A stretch of DNA of 64,000 nt from an uncultured Stenotrophomonas sp. (GTDB lineage: Bacteria; Pseudomonadota; Gammaproteobacteria; Xanthomonadales; Xanthomonadaceae), in NCBI RefSeq assembly GCF_945952405.1, contig NZ_CAMFIA010000022.1:1-64000 (forward strand), read 5' to 3'. Shown piece after piece: positions 1 through 8,301 of this stretch (positions are counted from its first letter, which is position 1; every line of letters starts with the position of its first letter). Below the pieces are notes generated by a model. The model was not told the origin of the DNA. It worked only from the letters and a program-made list of their open reading frames with translations, and made no database searches. Both the position numbers and the translations under genes were made by a program.

Positions 1-3
1 CCG

Positions 4-26
4 GTAGATCCACGCCACGCGTGGAT
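4..26 (+). repeat. SMAG-type REP palindrome
   Basis: GTAG header followed by 8-base inverted arms (ATCCACGC / GCGTGGAT) around a 3-base loop. It matches the GTAG-headed short palindromes (SMAG) typical of S. maltophilia. It lies just downstream of the cdsA-like gene, the usual 3'-end position of such elements. Confidence 0.8.
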
Positions 27-43
27 GGGAAACCCCCTCGGTA

Positions 44-1036
44 TCAACCGCCGCCAGCCTTCCAGTAATACCGCACCACGTGGAAGAACACCGGTGCTGC
101 GAAGCACACCGAATCCAGCCGGTCGAGCATGCCGCCATGGCCCTCGATCATGTGGCCCCAGTCCTTGATGCCGCGGTCGCGCTTGATCGCCGACATCACC
201 AGGCCACCCCAGAACCCCATCAGGTTGATCAGCAGCGACAGGCCGAACGCCTGCAGCGGCGTGAACGGGGTGATCCACCACAGCGCCGCGCCCAGCGCAC
301 TGGCACTCAGCACGCCGCCGACGAAGCCCTCCACCGTCTTCGACGGCGACAGCTTCGGCGCGATCAGGTGCCTGCCCAGCAGCTTGCCCCAGATGTACTG
401 CAGCACGTCCGAGGACTGCACCACGATCACCAGGAAGGCGAACAGCAGCACGTTGCGCGACGGATCGTGGCCGGGCACATGCAGGTTCAGCAGCAGCGGC
501 ACGTGCGAGATGCAGAACACGCAGATCATCAGCCCCCACTGCACCTTCGCCGTGCGCTCCAGGTAGTGCGTGGTGTCGCCGCCGATGGTCGACAGGATCG
601 GCAGGAACAGGAACGCATAGACCGGGATCAACAGCGTGTACATGCCGTACCAGTCGATCCAGACCAGGTAGTACTGCCACGGCAGCACGATGTAGAACGC
701 GGCCAGCAGCGCGTAGTAATCGCCTGAGCGGGTCGGCGCCAGGGTGATGAATTCGCGCAGCGCGAACAGCGAGATGACCGCGAACAGCACGATCACCCCG
801 GCACGGCCGAAGAACAGCGCCAGCCCGACCACGACCGCCATCACCCACCACGCACGGATGCGCGAGACCAGGTTGGCGATCACCGCACTGGGCCGGCCGC
901 GCTGGCGCCAGCGCAGGGTCTCAGCCACCAGCGTGGCCAGCACCAGCACCGCGCCGACGCCGGCGAACAGCAGGCTTGTCTGCTGGCCCACGCTGCGCGC
1001 GGCCAGGTCGCCGGAGACATCCATCAGGTAGCTCAT
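44..1036 (-). CDS. CdsA-like phosphatidate cytidylyltransferase (YnbB-like)
   Basis: 330 aa integral membrane protein with about eight hydrophobic segments. It carries the CDP-diglyceride synthetase signature near the C-terminus (SAIKRDRGIKDWGH followed by GHGGMLDRLD). Family role: CTP plus phosphatidate gives CDP-diacylglycerol and pyrophosphate at the inner membrane. The start is the ATG in an ATGA overlap with the stop of the upstream plsC-like gene, which gives a normal family length; a longer reading is possible but would overlap plsC. It is the last gene of a six-gene lipid operon. The context and E. coli ynbB suggest an accessory rather than the housekeeping CdsA (inference). The CDP-lipid would feed the phosphatidyltransferase encoded at the head of the operon. 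Confidence 0.88.
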   Translation of the reverse strand: MSYLMDVSGDLAARSVGQQTSLLFAGVGAVLVLATLVAETLRWRQRGRPSAVIANLVSRIRAWWVMAVVVGLALFFGRAGVIVLFAVISLFALREFITLAPTRSGDYYALLAAFYIVLPWQYYLVWIDWYGMYTLLIPVYAFLFLPILSTIGGDTTHYLERTAKVQWGLMICVFCISHVPLLLNLHVPGHDPSRNVLLFAFLVIVVQSSDVLQYIWGKLLGRHLIAPKLSPSKTVEGFVGGVLSASALGAALWWITPFTPLQAFGLSLLINLMGFWGGLVMSAIKRDRGIKDWGHMIEGHGGMLDRLDSVCFAAPVFFHVVRYYWKAGGG

Positions 1037-1662
1037 CCGCGTCCTCCATTCGGCGCCAGGTCCAGCAGCGCCTGGCGGCTGCGGGCCAGGAATGCGGCCT
1101 TGTCCTCGTCGGCCTGCAACCGCAACGGCGTGCCGAAGGTCGCGGTGCACAGCAGCGGCAGCGGCAGGAACCGGCCCTTGGGCATCACCCGCTTCAGGTT
1201 GTCGATCCACACCGGCACGAATTCCAGCTCCGGGCGTTGCCGCGCCAGGTGGTAGATGCCGCTCTTGAACGGCAGCAGCGGCTCGTCACCCACGTTGCGG
1301 GTGCCTTCCGGGAACAGGATCAGCGAGCAGTCCTCGTCCACCGCGTCGCGCAATGCCTGCAGCGGATCCTGCTGGCGTTGGCCGGCCTCGCGCTCGACCA
1401 GCACGCCGTTGAACACCGCATCGATCAGGTAACGGCGCAGGCCATCACGCTGCCAGTACTCGGCTGCCGCGACCGGACGCACCTGGCGCCGCAATGCCGG
1501 TGGCATCGATGACCAGATCAGCACGAAGTCGCCGTGGCTGGCATGGTTGCCGTAATAGACGCGGCGCTCGCTGGAGGGCGCGCAGCCGATCCACAGCGCA
1601 CGTGCACCGGTCACCACATGGATCGCGCCACTGCAGGCGCGGGCAATCAGTTCGGCGAACAT
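1033..1662 (-). CDS. PlsC-like 1-acylglycerol-3-phosphate acyltransferase
   Basis: 209 aa. It shows the acyltransferase block I (NHASHGD, the H-x4-D catalytic motif, around residue 40) and block III (FPEGTR, around residue 120) of the PlsC/LPLAT family, which acylates lysophosphatidate or related lysolipids with acyl-ACP or acyl-CoA. No strong N-terminal membrane anchor is visible. The gene overlaps the downstream cdsA-like gene by four bases (ATGA) and starts 13 bases after the small membrane protein gene, so it is co-transcribed. The E. coli ynb cluster lacks an acyltransferase, so this is an addition specific to this version of the operon. The exact acyl acceptor is unknown. Confidence 0.85.
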   Translation of the reverse strand: MFAELIARACSGAIHVVTGARALWIGCAPSSERRVYYGNHASHGDFVLIWSSMPPALRRQVRPVAAAEYWQRDGLRRYLIDAVFNGVLVEREAGQRQQDPLQALRDAVDEDCSLILFPEGTRNVGDEPLLPFKSGIYHLARQRPELEFVPVWIDNLKRVMPKGRFLPLPLLCTATFGTPLRLQADEDKAAFLARSRQALLDLAPNGGRG

Positions 1663-1675
1663 CGGTCGCTCCTGT

Positions 1676-2113
1676 TCACGTCTGCGGCCACAACACGGCC
1701 AGCACTACCAGCACGACCTGCACCCCGGTCAGCAGGTACTGGCGCAGCAGCAGGCGGCGCATGCCGGCCCAGCGCAGATCCCAGCCACGTGGCTCGGCAT
1801 CGGACGGCCTGCGGCGCAGCCCGCTGTCATGCAGCAGCTGGTCGATCCGATGCGCGGCGGCCTCGCCCTGCAGGCCTTCGTCACGCAGCAGCTGCAGCAG
1901 GCTGGCATCCAGCCCCACCCGCCAGGCGTGGTACGCCTGCGCGAGCCCCACCGCTGCGCTGGCCAGCAGCAGGCCGGCACCGATCATCGCCAGGCCAGGC
2001 TCGGTGCCGAGCAACAACAGGGCCACCAGCAACAGGCCCAGCGACAGGCATGCCGGCCAACGGCCCTGCCGCAGCAGCAGCTGCATGGCGGCCAGGTCGG
2101 GCACCGGACTCAC
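1676..2113 (-). CDS. Small membrane protein of the lipid operon (unknown)
   Basis: 145 aa read from a GTG in a four-base GTGA overlap with the stop of the upstream phosphatase gene; this tight coupling is why I choose it over longer in-frame extensions. Two hydrophobic segments near the N-terminus (about residues 17-55) are followed by a soluble, arginine- and leucine-rich stretch, and a last hydrophobic segment of about 18 residues ends the protein. I recognise no family motif. Its position between the PAP2-phosphatase fusion and the acyltransferase suggests a structural or regulatory part in the same lipid pathway, but no function can be assigned. Confidence 0.7.
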   Translation of the reverse strand: MSPVPDLAAMQLLLRQGRWPACLSLGLLLVALLLLGTEPGLAMIGAGLLLASAAVGLAQAYHAWRVGLDASLLQLLRDEGLQGEAAAHRIDQLLHDSGLRRRPSDAEPRGWDLRWAGMRRLLLRQYLLTGVQVVLVVLAVLWPQT

Positions 2114-3438
2114 CGGTGGTCTCCCGCTGCCACGCGGATCGCCCGCAGATGTGCCATGCCCAGCACGATACCGGGGCGCGCGGCGCGCACGATCGCCACC
2201 GCCGCGTCGGCATCGGCTGCACGGCCGCTGCGCACCAGCCAGGTCGCTACGCTCGCGGCACTGCGCGAATAGCCCAGCGCGCAGCACACCAGCAACGGCC
2301 CCTGCACGCGCAGGCGTTCGATCGCCTCCGCAGCCTCGCGCAGCTGTCCGGCTGCGGGCACCACCAGATCCAGCATCGGCACGCTCGCGTACTCCGTGCC
2401 CGGCGCCCGGCAGGACAGCTCGGCGCAGGTGTCCACCGTCGCCACCAGCGGTGCCGGCAACGCAGCGCACGGCATGCGTCCCAGCCACACCCCATCCATC
2501 ACCGGCACCGGCTGCGGCACGCGGCGCGTCCACAGCCGTGAGTTGACCCATGCCGCGCCCAGGTAAGGCGCCAACAGCCAGCGCGCGGCCATGCCCAGGC
2601 GGCCGTCGGCGCGCTTCTGGAATACGGCCGTACCCAGCCCCGCATAGGCCAACGCCACCAGCAGCAGTGACACCACCGGCCACAACAACCACAGCGCTAC
2701 CCCGCGCAGCAGCACCGCCGGTACCAGCAGCAGCGCTGCGCCGAGCAGGTACAGCGCCGCCAACCGCCAGCGCCTGGCATCGCGTACGGCATGCCACGCG
2801 CGCAGCGGCGGCGTGCCCTGTTCCGGCCACAGCCAGACGCACACCCATCCGGCCAGCAGGCCGGTCGGGATATCGATGAAGTGGTGCTGGAAGGTGGTCA
2901 GCACCGAGACACCGATCAGCACCGCCCACACGTGCAGCAGCAGGCGCCAGGCGCCGTGCAGGTACTGCGCGAATTTCACCCACAGCACGATCAGCAGCAC
3001 GATGTGCAGTGATGGCGCCTGGTTGAACGGCTTGTCGAAGCCCAGCAGTACATCGAACAGCCAGCCGAACACACCGGAAATTTCGGGCCGCTCGAAGCTG
3101 AAGCGCAGTGGCCACAACAGGAAGCAGGCCACCGCGATCAACTGTGCGCTGAGCAGCCGCAGCGCGTGCCGGTCCAGTTCCAGCCGGTGCCGGCACAGGA
3201 AGAACGAGATCGCGTAGAACAGGTCGATCGACCAGTACGGGACGATCGTCCACGGCACGAACGGAATGCGCGTCTCCCACGCGAACGCCATCACCGGCAG
3301 TTCCGCATGGCGGCTGGCCATCCAGTTGGCGAAGCCATAGCTGGCGAAGAAGAATGGCCCCAGCAGGACCAGCCACAGCAGCGCGCGCCGCCACGGACGC
3401 GGCTGCGCGGCCAACCGGGTTGCCGCCAACGTCGCCAT
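2110..3438 (-). CDS. PAP2 membrane phosphatase fused to dual-specificity phosphatase (YnbD-like)
   Basis: 442 aa. The N-terminal two thirds are polytopic with PAP2-type elements: a PSLH segment around residue 150 and a downstream H-x3-D (HHFIDIP) resembling PAP2 motifs 2 and 3. The C-terminal third (about residues 300-442) is a cysteine phosphatase domain with the P-loop CCALGYSRSAAS, fitting C-x5-R. The same two-domain arrangement occurs in E. coli YnbD. The predicted task is dephosphorylation of a lipid phosphate, such as phosphatidylglycerol-phosphate-like products made by the phosphatidyltransferase (inference). The start ATG overlaps the upstream stop by one base (TGATG). Confidence is high for the architecture and low for the substrate. 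Confidence 0.85.
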   Translation of the reverse strand: MATLAATRLAAQPRPWRRALLWLVLLGPFFFASYGFANWMASRHAELPVMAFAWETRIPFVPWTIVPYWSIDLFYAISFFLCRHRLELDRHALRLLSAQLIAVACFLLWPLRFSFERPEISGVFGWLFDVLLGFDKPFNQAPSLHIVLLIVLWVKFAQYLHGAWRLLLHVWAVLIGVSVLTTFQHHFIDIPTGLLAGWVCVWLWPEQGTPPLRAWHAVRDARRWRLAALYLLGAALLLVPAVLLRGVALWLLWPVVSLLLVALAYAGLGTAVFQKRADGRLGMAARWLLAPYLGAAWVNSRLWTRRVPQPVPVMDGVWLGRMPCAALPAPLVATVDTCAELSCRAPGTEYASVPMLDLVVPAAGQLREAAEAIERLRVQGPLLVCCALGYSRSAASVATWLVRSGRAADADAAVAIVRAARPGIVLGMAHLRAIRVAAGDHR

Positions 3439-5189
3439 CACGCGGTCCGTCGCGCCAGCGACACGGTGAAGATGCCGAACGCATCGATGCGCTGCGCCAC
3501 CTTCTCGAACCCGGCCAGGCGTACCAGCTCGTCCATCTCCTGCTGGGTACGGCGGCGCATCACCCAGGCCGCGCCCCCGCGGTGGCTGGTCAGCGCACGC
3601 GCGATGAATTCCAGCTGCGGGTGCCACGGCTGGCCGGTGTAGGCCAGGTAGCCGCCCACCGGCACCGTGGCGGCAATGCCCTGCAGCGAGCGCAGCACCG
3701 CATCGTTGTCGGGGAACAGTTCGTACAGGCCGGACACCACCGCCAGCGTCGGCGCCGGATCGACCCTGGCCAGCTGCGCCGGATCGAACGCATCGCCCTG
3801 CTCGAAGCGGGCAATGTCGGCGGCCCCCAGGCGTTCGATCAGCGCCTGCCCCTGGCTCACGTTCAGATCGCTGAAGTCACGCAGCACGATGCGGTCAGCG
3901 CGCTGCGGGCCCTGCCCCAGCGCTTCCAGCACGTAGCGGCCATGACCGGCGGCGACGTCCAGTACGCGTACCGGCGCGCCCTGCCCTCGCAGGCGCTGGG
4001 CGGCGTCGCGCAGCAGTTCCTGCAGGTGCTGGCCGCGTATGCGGATGCCGCGCCAGCCGATCGCATCGAGGTAGTTGCGGTCGATCATCCGCCCCAGCGG
4101 TCCCTTGCCGTGGGCCTGGTCGCGGTAGATGTAGTCCAGCGTGCTGCCGGAATCGAACCCGGTCTGCAGGCCCAGCGCGATGCCATCGGACAGCGTGCCG
4201 CCGAAGCGCAGGCCGCCCCGCACCACGCGCCAGCGCAGGTCAGCCAGGCTGTTGCGTTGCGGCGGCCAGGCCAGGATCTCCGATTCCTCGAAGGTCGGTC
4301 CGTGGCGATGTGCATCGCGCCGCGAAAGTTCGCGCAGCGGTTCGGCGAACCGGGCCTGGATGAAGCCGCGGATGCGCGCCAGGGCCGGCGCACGGTCGCG
4401 CTCACCCAGGGTGTCGTGGAAGAAACCCGGCAGGTGCACGCGTTCCTTCACCGGACTCGACAGGCGCTCGTAGAAGCGATCCTGCGGGCCCCGGTGCACG
4501 ACGAAATCCGAGCCCGATACCAGCAGCTGCACCGGTACGCTGATCGCCTGCGCATCGGCCACGATGCGGTCGGCCGCCTCGTACAGGCCAAGCAGCACGC
4601 GTACCGAGATCGGCCGGGTGATCAAGGGATCGGTGCGGTAGCTCTGTACCCGCGCCGGGTCATGTGTCAGCCACTGCGGCTTGACGTAGCTGTTGACGAA
4701 GAAATTGCCCCGCAGCTTCTGCATCAGGGCCAGGCCCGGGCGGGCGAACGGCACGTACAGCTTGACCTTGAATGCCGGCGAGGCCATCACCAGCGCGCGC
4801 AGGCGCGGCGCGTAGTCGTGCACCCAGGTTGCAGCGACCACCGCACCCACGCTCTGCGCGATCACCACGATGTCTTCCACCGCGATGCCGTGCTCGGCGC
4901 CGATGTGGGCGATGAAGCTGTCCAGGTCGCGCACCAGCGCCGGGAATCCGGGCGCATCGCCGCGCGGCCCCGGCGAACGGCCATTGCCACGTGCATCCCA
5001 GGCGAAGAAGGCGGTCTCGGGCAGGTCCAGCTCATCGACCAGGTGGGTGACCCGGCCGGAATGCTCGTGGCCGCGATGCAGCAGCACGATGGCCCGGGGG
5101 GCGGGGCCTGCGGTGGTGCCTGGCCAGTACCGGTAGAACAGCGGTACCTGGTCGAAGCTGTGGAATTCCCGTTCCTGCGCCTGACGCAT
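3438..5189 (-). CDS. Alpha/beta-hydrolase fused to SAM methyltransferase (YnbC-like)
   Basis: 583 aa. Residues about 1-310 form a serine hydrolase of the monoglyceride lipase/lysophospholipase kind: an HRGHEHSGR oxyanion region, the nucleophile elbow AQSVGA, and a late histidine in PGFFHDTLGE. Residues about 380-583 form a class I methyltransferase with motif I VLDVAAGHGRY. This fusion is the hallmark of E. coli YnbC. The start ATG was chosen because it lies directly before the hydrolase domain; the extension upstream is low quality. A 38-base gap separates it from the phosphatidyltransferase gene. Plausible activities are deacylation and methylation of a lipid or lipid head group made by the operon, but neither activity is known. 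Confidence 0.85.
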   Translation of the reverse strand: MRQAQEREFHSFDQVPLFYRYWPGTTAGPAPRAIVLLHRGHEHSGRVTHLVDELDLPETAFFAWDARGNGRSPGPRGDAPGFPALVRDLDSFIAHIGAEHGIAVEDIVVIAQSVGAVVAATWVHDYAPRLRALVMASPAFKVKLYVPFARPGLALMQKLRGNFFVNSYVKPQWLTHDPARVQSYRTDPLITRPISVRVLLGLYEAADRIVADAQAISVPVQLLVSGSDFVVHRGPQDRFYERLSSPVKERVHLPGFFHDTLGERDRAPALARIRGFIQARFAEPLRELSRRDAHRHGPTFEESEILAWPPQRNSLADLRWRVVRGGLRFGGTLSDGIALGLQTGFDSGSTLDYIYRDQAHGKGPLGRMIDRNYLDAIGWRGIRIRGQHLQELLRDAAQRLRGQGAPVRVLDVAAGHGRYVLEALGQGPQRADRIVLRDFSDLNVSQGQALIERLGAADIARFEQGDAFDPAQLARVDPAPTLAVVSGLYELFPDNDAVLRSLQGIAATVPVGGYLAYTGQPWHPQLEFIARALTSHRGGAAWVMRRRTQQEMDELVRLAGFEKVAQRIDAFGIFTVSLARRTA

Positions 5190-5227
5190 GCAATCTCCGT
5201 ATTGGTATGGCGTGTAGTCGTATCGTG

Positions 5228-5848
5228 TTATCGCGGCGGCATTGCCGCCGATTCCTTCAGTCCCTGCCACACGCGGCGGCCCAGGGTGATCATGCACAGG
5301 ATCGACATCGCCCAGGCCACGCCACTGACCACCGCCGCGCCGATCCAGCCGAACGCCAGCAGCAGGCCGAGCACGCCGATGACGAAGGCGCGATCGCTCT
5401 TGCCCATCGGGCCGTCATAGCGGCGGCTGGCGCCGACCATCAGCCCCAGCACGCCGGCGTACTCGCTCAATGCCGCGGTCCAGGCCAGCAGCCACAGCAC
5501 TTCCGGGCGCACGCCCGCTACGCTGAGCAGGCTCAGATACAGCGCCGCATCGGCCATCACGTCGCATAATTCGTTCAGATAGGCGCCGAGCCGCGACTGC
5601 TGCCCGAATTCGCGCGCCAGCATGCCGTCCACCGCGTTGAGCGCCATGCGCAGCAGCATCCACAGCGGCAGGGCCAGGTACAGCAGCGGCTGTGCCGGTG
5701 CGCAGCGCCAGACCCCGGCCGCGACCAGCAGCGAGACCACGGCGGCGGCCACGGTCACCGCATTGGCAGTGACCCCCATGCGGTACAGACCGCGTACGGC
5801 CGGACGCAACAGGTCCTGGAAACGTCCTTTCAATGCATAGATCGACAC
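5228..5848 (-). CDS. CDP-alcohol phosphatidyltransferase family protein (YnbA-like)
   Basis: 206 aa read from a GTG; polytopic. It has the CDP-alcohol phosphatidyltransferase core DGMLAR, then eight residues, then G-x3-N-x3-D. In the canonical motif D1-x2-D2-G-x2-A-R-x8-G-x3-D3-x3-D4 the D1 and D3 positions are Asn here (NAVDG and GAYLN), while D2 and D4 remain. That is unusual for a metal-dependent transferase, although my recollection is that E. coli YnbA shows the same pattern. The family joins a CMP-activated lipid to an alcohol at the membrane. First gene of the lipid operon. The head-group acceptor is unknown. Confidence 0.85.
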   Translation of the reverse strand: MSIYALKGRFQDLLRPAVRGLYRMGVTANAVTVAAAVVSLLVAAGVWRCAPAQPLLYLALPLWMLLRMALNAVDGMLAREFGQQSRLGAYLNELCDVMADAALYLSLLSVAGVRPEVLWLLAWTAALSEYAGVLGLMVGASRRYDGPMGKSDRAFVIGVLGLLLAFGWIGAAVVSGVAWAMSILCMITLGRRVWQGLKESAAMPPR

Positions 5849-5894
5849 GATCTGTACCCGCTAATCCTTGGCAGTGCGGGCACAGCCTACTCCA

Positions 5895-6518
5895 TCAAAT
5901 ACCGGTACCGGCAAGTTCCGGCGCACCCAGCCAGTCCTGCCACGGCAGCGCCGGATCGATGCACCGGCGCAGCCAGGCCACGTCGTGGCTGCGCTGCAGG
6001 GCAGTGCGCAGCGCCTGCAGCGTCCGCTCCCGCGCCCCTGCATCGGCGAACCCGGCCTGCAGTGCGCGCAGGCGGTACACGCCACCGGGTGAACGCTGGA
6101 AGTGGATGACGCCGCCAGCGGGCAACACGATCGCGCCTTCATCGCGGCCATCGGCGTACAGGTACAGCTCGAATGGCTGCAGCCAGCGCTGCGCCTGCAT
6201 CACCTGCAGCAGCCCGGCCAGGCCCGGCGCACGCCGGTGAACGGCAATGGCATCGCCGTGCCAGCGCTTGTCCTCATCCAGATAGACCTTGAACTCCAGC
6301 CGCCGCCAGCACCGCCGCTCGCGGCGCTGCACGTCCCAGGACAGGATCTCGGCCTGCTCGCCCCAGCGCTCATCGCATCCGGCCTGCAGCGCCGGCACGT
6401 CGATCCCGGCGCACCAGGGCGCGCCCTGCCCGCAGCGCGCATGGCGCACATAGCGGGCCAGGAACAGCAGCGTGCCCTCGGCATCAAGGGCGGCCTGCAG
6501 GCGGGTGGCGACGGTCAT
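5895..6518 (-). CDS. Conserved hypothetical protein
   Basis: 207 aa, soluble, tryptophan- and arginine-rich, with no signal peptide or membrane segment and no family I recognise. The start ATG ([11 protein letters not shown]) is the last one before the divergent purH promoter region. The reading frame and Xanthomonadaceae-like codon use (strong G/C at third positions) support it as real. It lies 46 bases upstream of the lipid operon on the same strand, so it could be transcribed into it; whether it takes part is unknown. Confidence 0.6.
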   Translation of the reverse strand: MTVATRLQAALDAEGTLLFLARYVRHARCGQGAPWCAGIDVPALQAGCDERWGEQAEILSWDVQRRERRCWRRLEFKVYLDEDKRWHGDAIAVHRRAPGLAGLLQVMQAQRWLQPFELYLYADGRDEGAIVLPAGGVIHFQRSPGGVYRLRALQAGFADAGARERTLQALRTALQRSHDVAWLRRCIDPALPWQDWLGAPELAGTGI

Positions 6519-6701
6519 GGGGTGGCATCCTGCGCGTGGAACAGGCGGCACCGTGCCGTGCCCGGCGGCCGCTGGCAAGCCCGCCGGCTGTGCCCATTGC
6601 GGCCAAGCCGGCCCGGGCCACGGCAAATCTGCCGTTACCGCACCCGCCACCGCCGCCCACCGCCTACAATATCGGCCCCGCTCCGCTGCCGATTCTGTCC
6701 C

Positions 6702-8285
6702 ATGACTGCTGATCTGTTGCCCGTCCGCCGGGCCCTCCTCTCCGTTTCCGACAAGACCGGTCTGGTCGAGCTGGCCACTGCGCTGGCCGCACGCGGCGTG
6801 GAGCTGCTGTCCACCGGCGGCACCGCCAAGGCGATCCGCGATGCGGGCCTGGCGGTGAAGGACGTGGCCGACGTCACCGGCTTCCCGGAAATGATGGACG
6901 GCCGGGTCAAGACCCTGCACCCGATGGTGCACGGTGGCCTGCTGGGCCGGTCCGGCCTGGATGATGCGGTGATGGCCGAGCACGGCATCGGCGCCATCGA
7001 CCTGCTGGTGCTGAACCTGTACCCGTTCGAATCGGTCACCGCCAAGGCCGACTGCACCCTGGCCGACGCGGTCGAGAACATCGACATCGGCGGTCCGGCG
7101 ATGCTGCGCTCGGCAGCCAAGAACTTCGCCCGCGTGGCCGTGGCCACCGATCCCTCGCAGTACGCCGAACTGCTGGCGTCGCTGGAGGCCAACAACGGCC
7201 AGCTGTCGGCTGCCACCCGCTTCGCGTTCTCGGTGGCCGCGTTCAACCGCGTTGCCCAGTACGACGCCGCGATCAGCAACTACCTGTCGGCGGTCACCGC
7301 CACCGACGCCGCAGTGCCGGCGCGTGCCGAGTACCCGGCGCAGATGAACTCCACCTTCGTCAAGGTGATGGACCTGCGCTACGGCGAGAACCCGCACCAG
7401 AGCGGCGCGTTCTACCGCGACCTGTACCCGGTACCGGGCACGCTGGCCACCTTCCAGCAGCTGCAGGGCAAGGAGCTGAGCTACAACAACCTGGCCGACG
7501 CCGATGCCGCATGGGAATGCGTGCGCCAGTTCGATGCGCCGGCCTGCGTCATCGTCAAGCACGCCAACCCCTGCGGCGTCGCCGTCGGTGCCGGCAACGG
7601 CGATGCCTACGAGCTGGCCTACGCCACTGATCCGACCAGCGCCTTCGGCGGCATCATCGCCTTCAACAAGCCGCTCGACGCGGCCACCGCGAAGGTGATC
7701 CTGGACCGCCAGTTCGTGGAAGTGCTGATCGCCCCGGACTACGAGCCGGCGGCGCTGGAGTACGCACAGAAGAAGGCCAACGTGCGCGTGCTGCGCATCC
7801 CGCATGGGGATGGCCTGAACAACTTCGACAGCAAGCGCGTCGGCTCGGGCCTGCTGCTGCAGTCCTCGGACAACCGCGGCATGACCCGCGACGAACTGAA
7901 GGTGGTCAGCAAGCTGGCGCCGACCGACAAGCAGTTCACCGACCTGCTGTTCGCCTGGAAGGTGGCCAAGTTCGTGAAGTCCAATGCCATCGTCTATGCC
8001 AAGGACAACCGCACCATCGGTGTCGGTGCCGGCCAGATGAGCCGTGTCTACTCGGCCCGCATCGCCGGCATCAAGGCCGCCGATGCGAACCTGGTGGTCG
8101 AGGGTTCGGTGATGGCCTCCGATGCGTTCTTCCCGTTCCGCGACGGCATCGACGCCGCCGCTGCCGCCGGCATCAAGGCGGTGATCCAGCCGGGTGGCTC
8201 GATGCGCGATGCCGAAGTGATCGCCGCCGCCGACGAACATGGCCTGGCCATGGTGTTCACCGGCGTCCGCCACTTCCGCCACTGA
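6702..8285 (+). CDS. purH: PurH: AICAR transformylase / IMP cyclohydrolase
   Basis: 527 aa, the normal length. The N-terminal IMP cyclohydrolase (MGS-like) domain covers about residues 1-200 ([20 protein letters not shown]) and the AICAR transformylase domain the rest ([17 protein letters not shown], the C-terminal ending GVRHFRH). It performs the last two steps of de novo IMP synthesis using 10-formyl-tetrahydrofolate. The start ATG sits about 35 bases after a TACAAT element that could be a -10 box. It is followed by a lipoprotein gene and purD on the same strand. Confidence 0.97.
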   Translation: MTADLLPVRRALLSVSDKTGLVELATALAARGVELLSTGGTAKAIRDAGLAVKDVADVTGFPEMMDGRVKTLHPMVHGGLLGRSGLDDAVMAEHGIGAIDLLVLNLYPFESVTAKADCTLADAVENIDIGGPAMLRSAAKNFARVAVATDPSQYAELLASLEANNGQLSAATRFAFSVAAFNRVAQYDAAISNYLSAVTATDAAVPARAEYPAQMNSTFVKVMDLRYGENPHQSGAFYRDLYPVPGTLATFQQLQGKELSYNNLADADAAWECVRQFDAPACVIVKHANPCGVAVGAGNGDAYELAYATDPTSAFGGIIAFNKPLDAATAKVILDRQFVEVLIAPDYEPAALEYAQKKANVRVLRIPHGDGLNNFDSKRVGSGLLLQSSDNRGMTRDELKVVSKLAPTDKQFTDLLFAWKVAKFVKSNAIVYAKDNRTIGVGAGQMSRVYSARIAGIKAADANLVVEGSVMASDAFFPFRDGIDAAAAAGIKAVIQPGGSMRDAEVIAAADEHGLAMVFTGVRHFRH

Positions 8286-8301
8286 CACTGGAGCGACAGG
8301 G

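Noticed and set aside
3354..5420. Long open frame on the + strand opposite the hydrolase-methyltransferase and phosphatase genes
   Set aside because: Antisense shadow of a GC-rich gene: His/Gln/Arg-rich translation without recognisable domains, while the minus strand has clear motifs.
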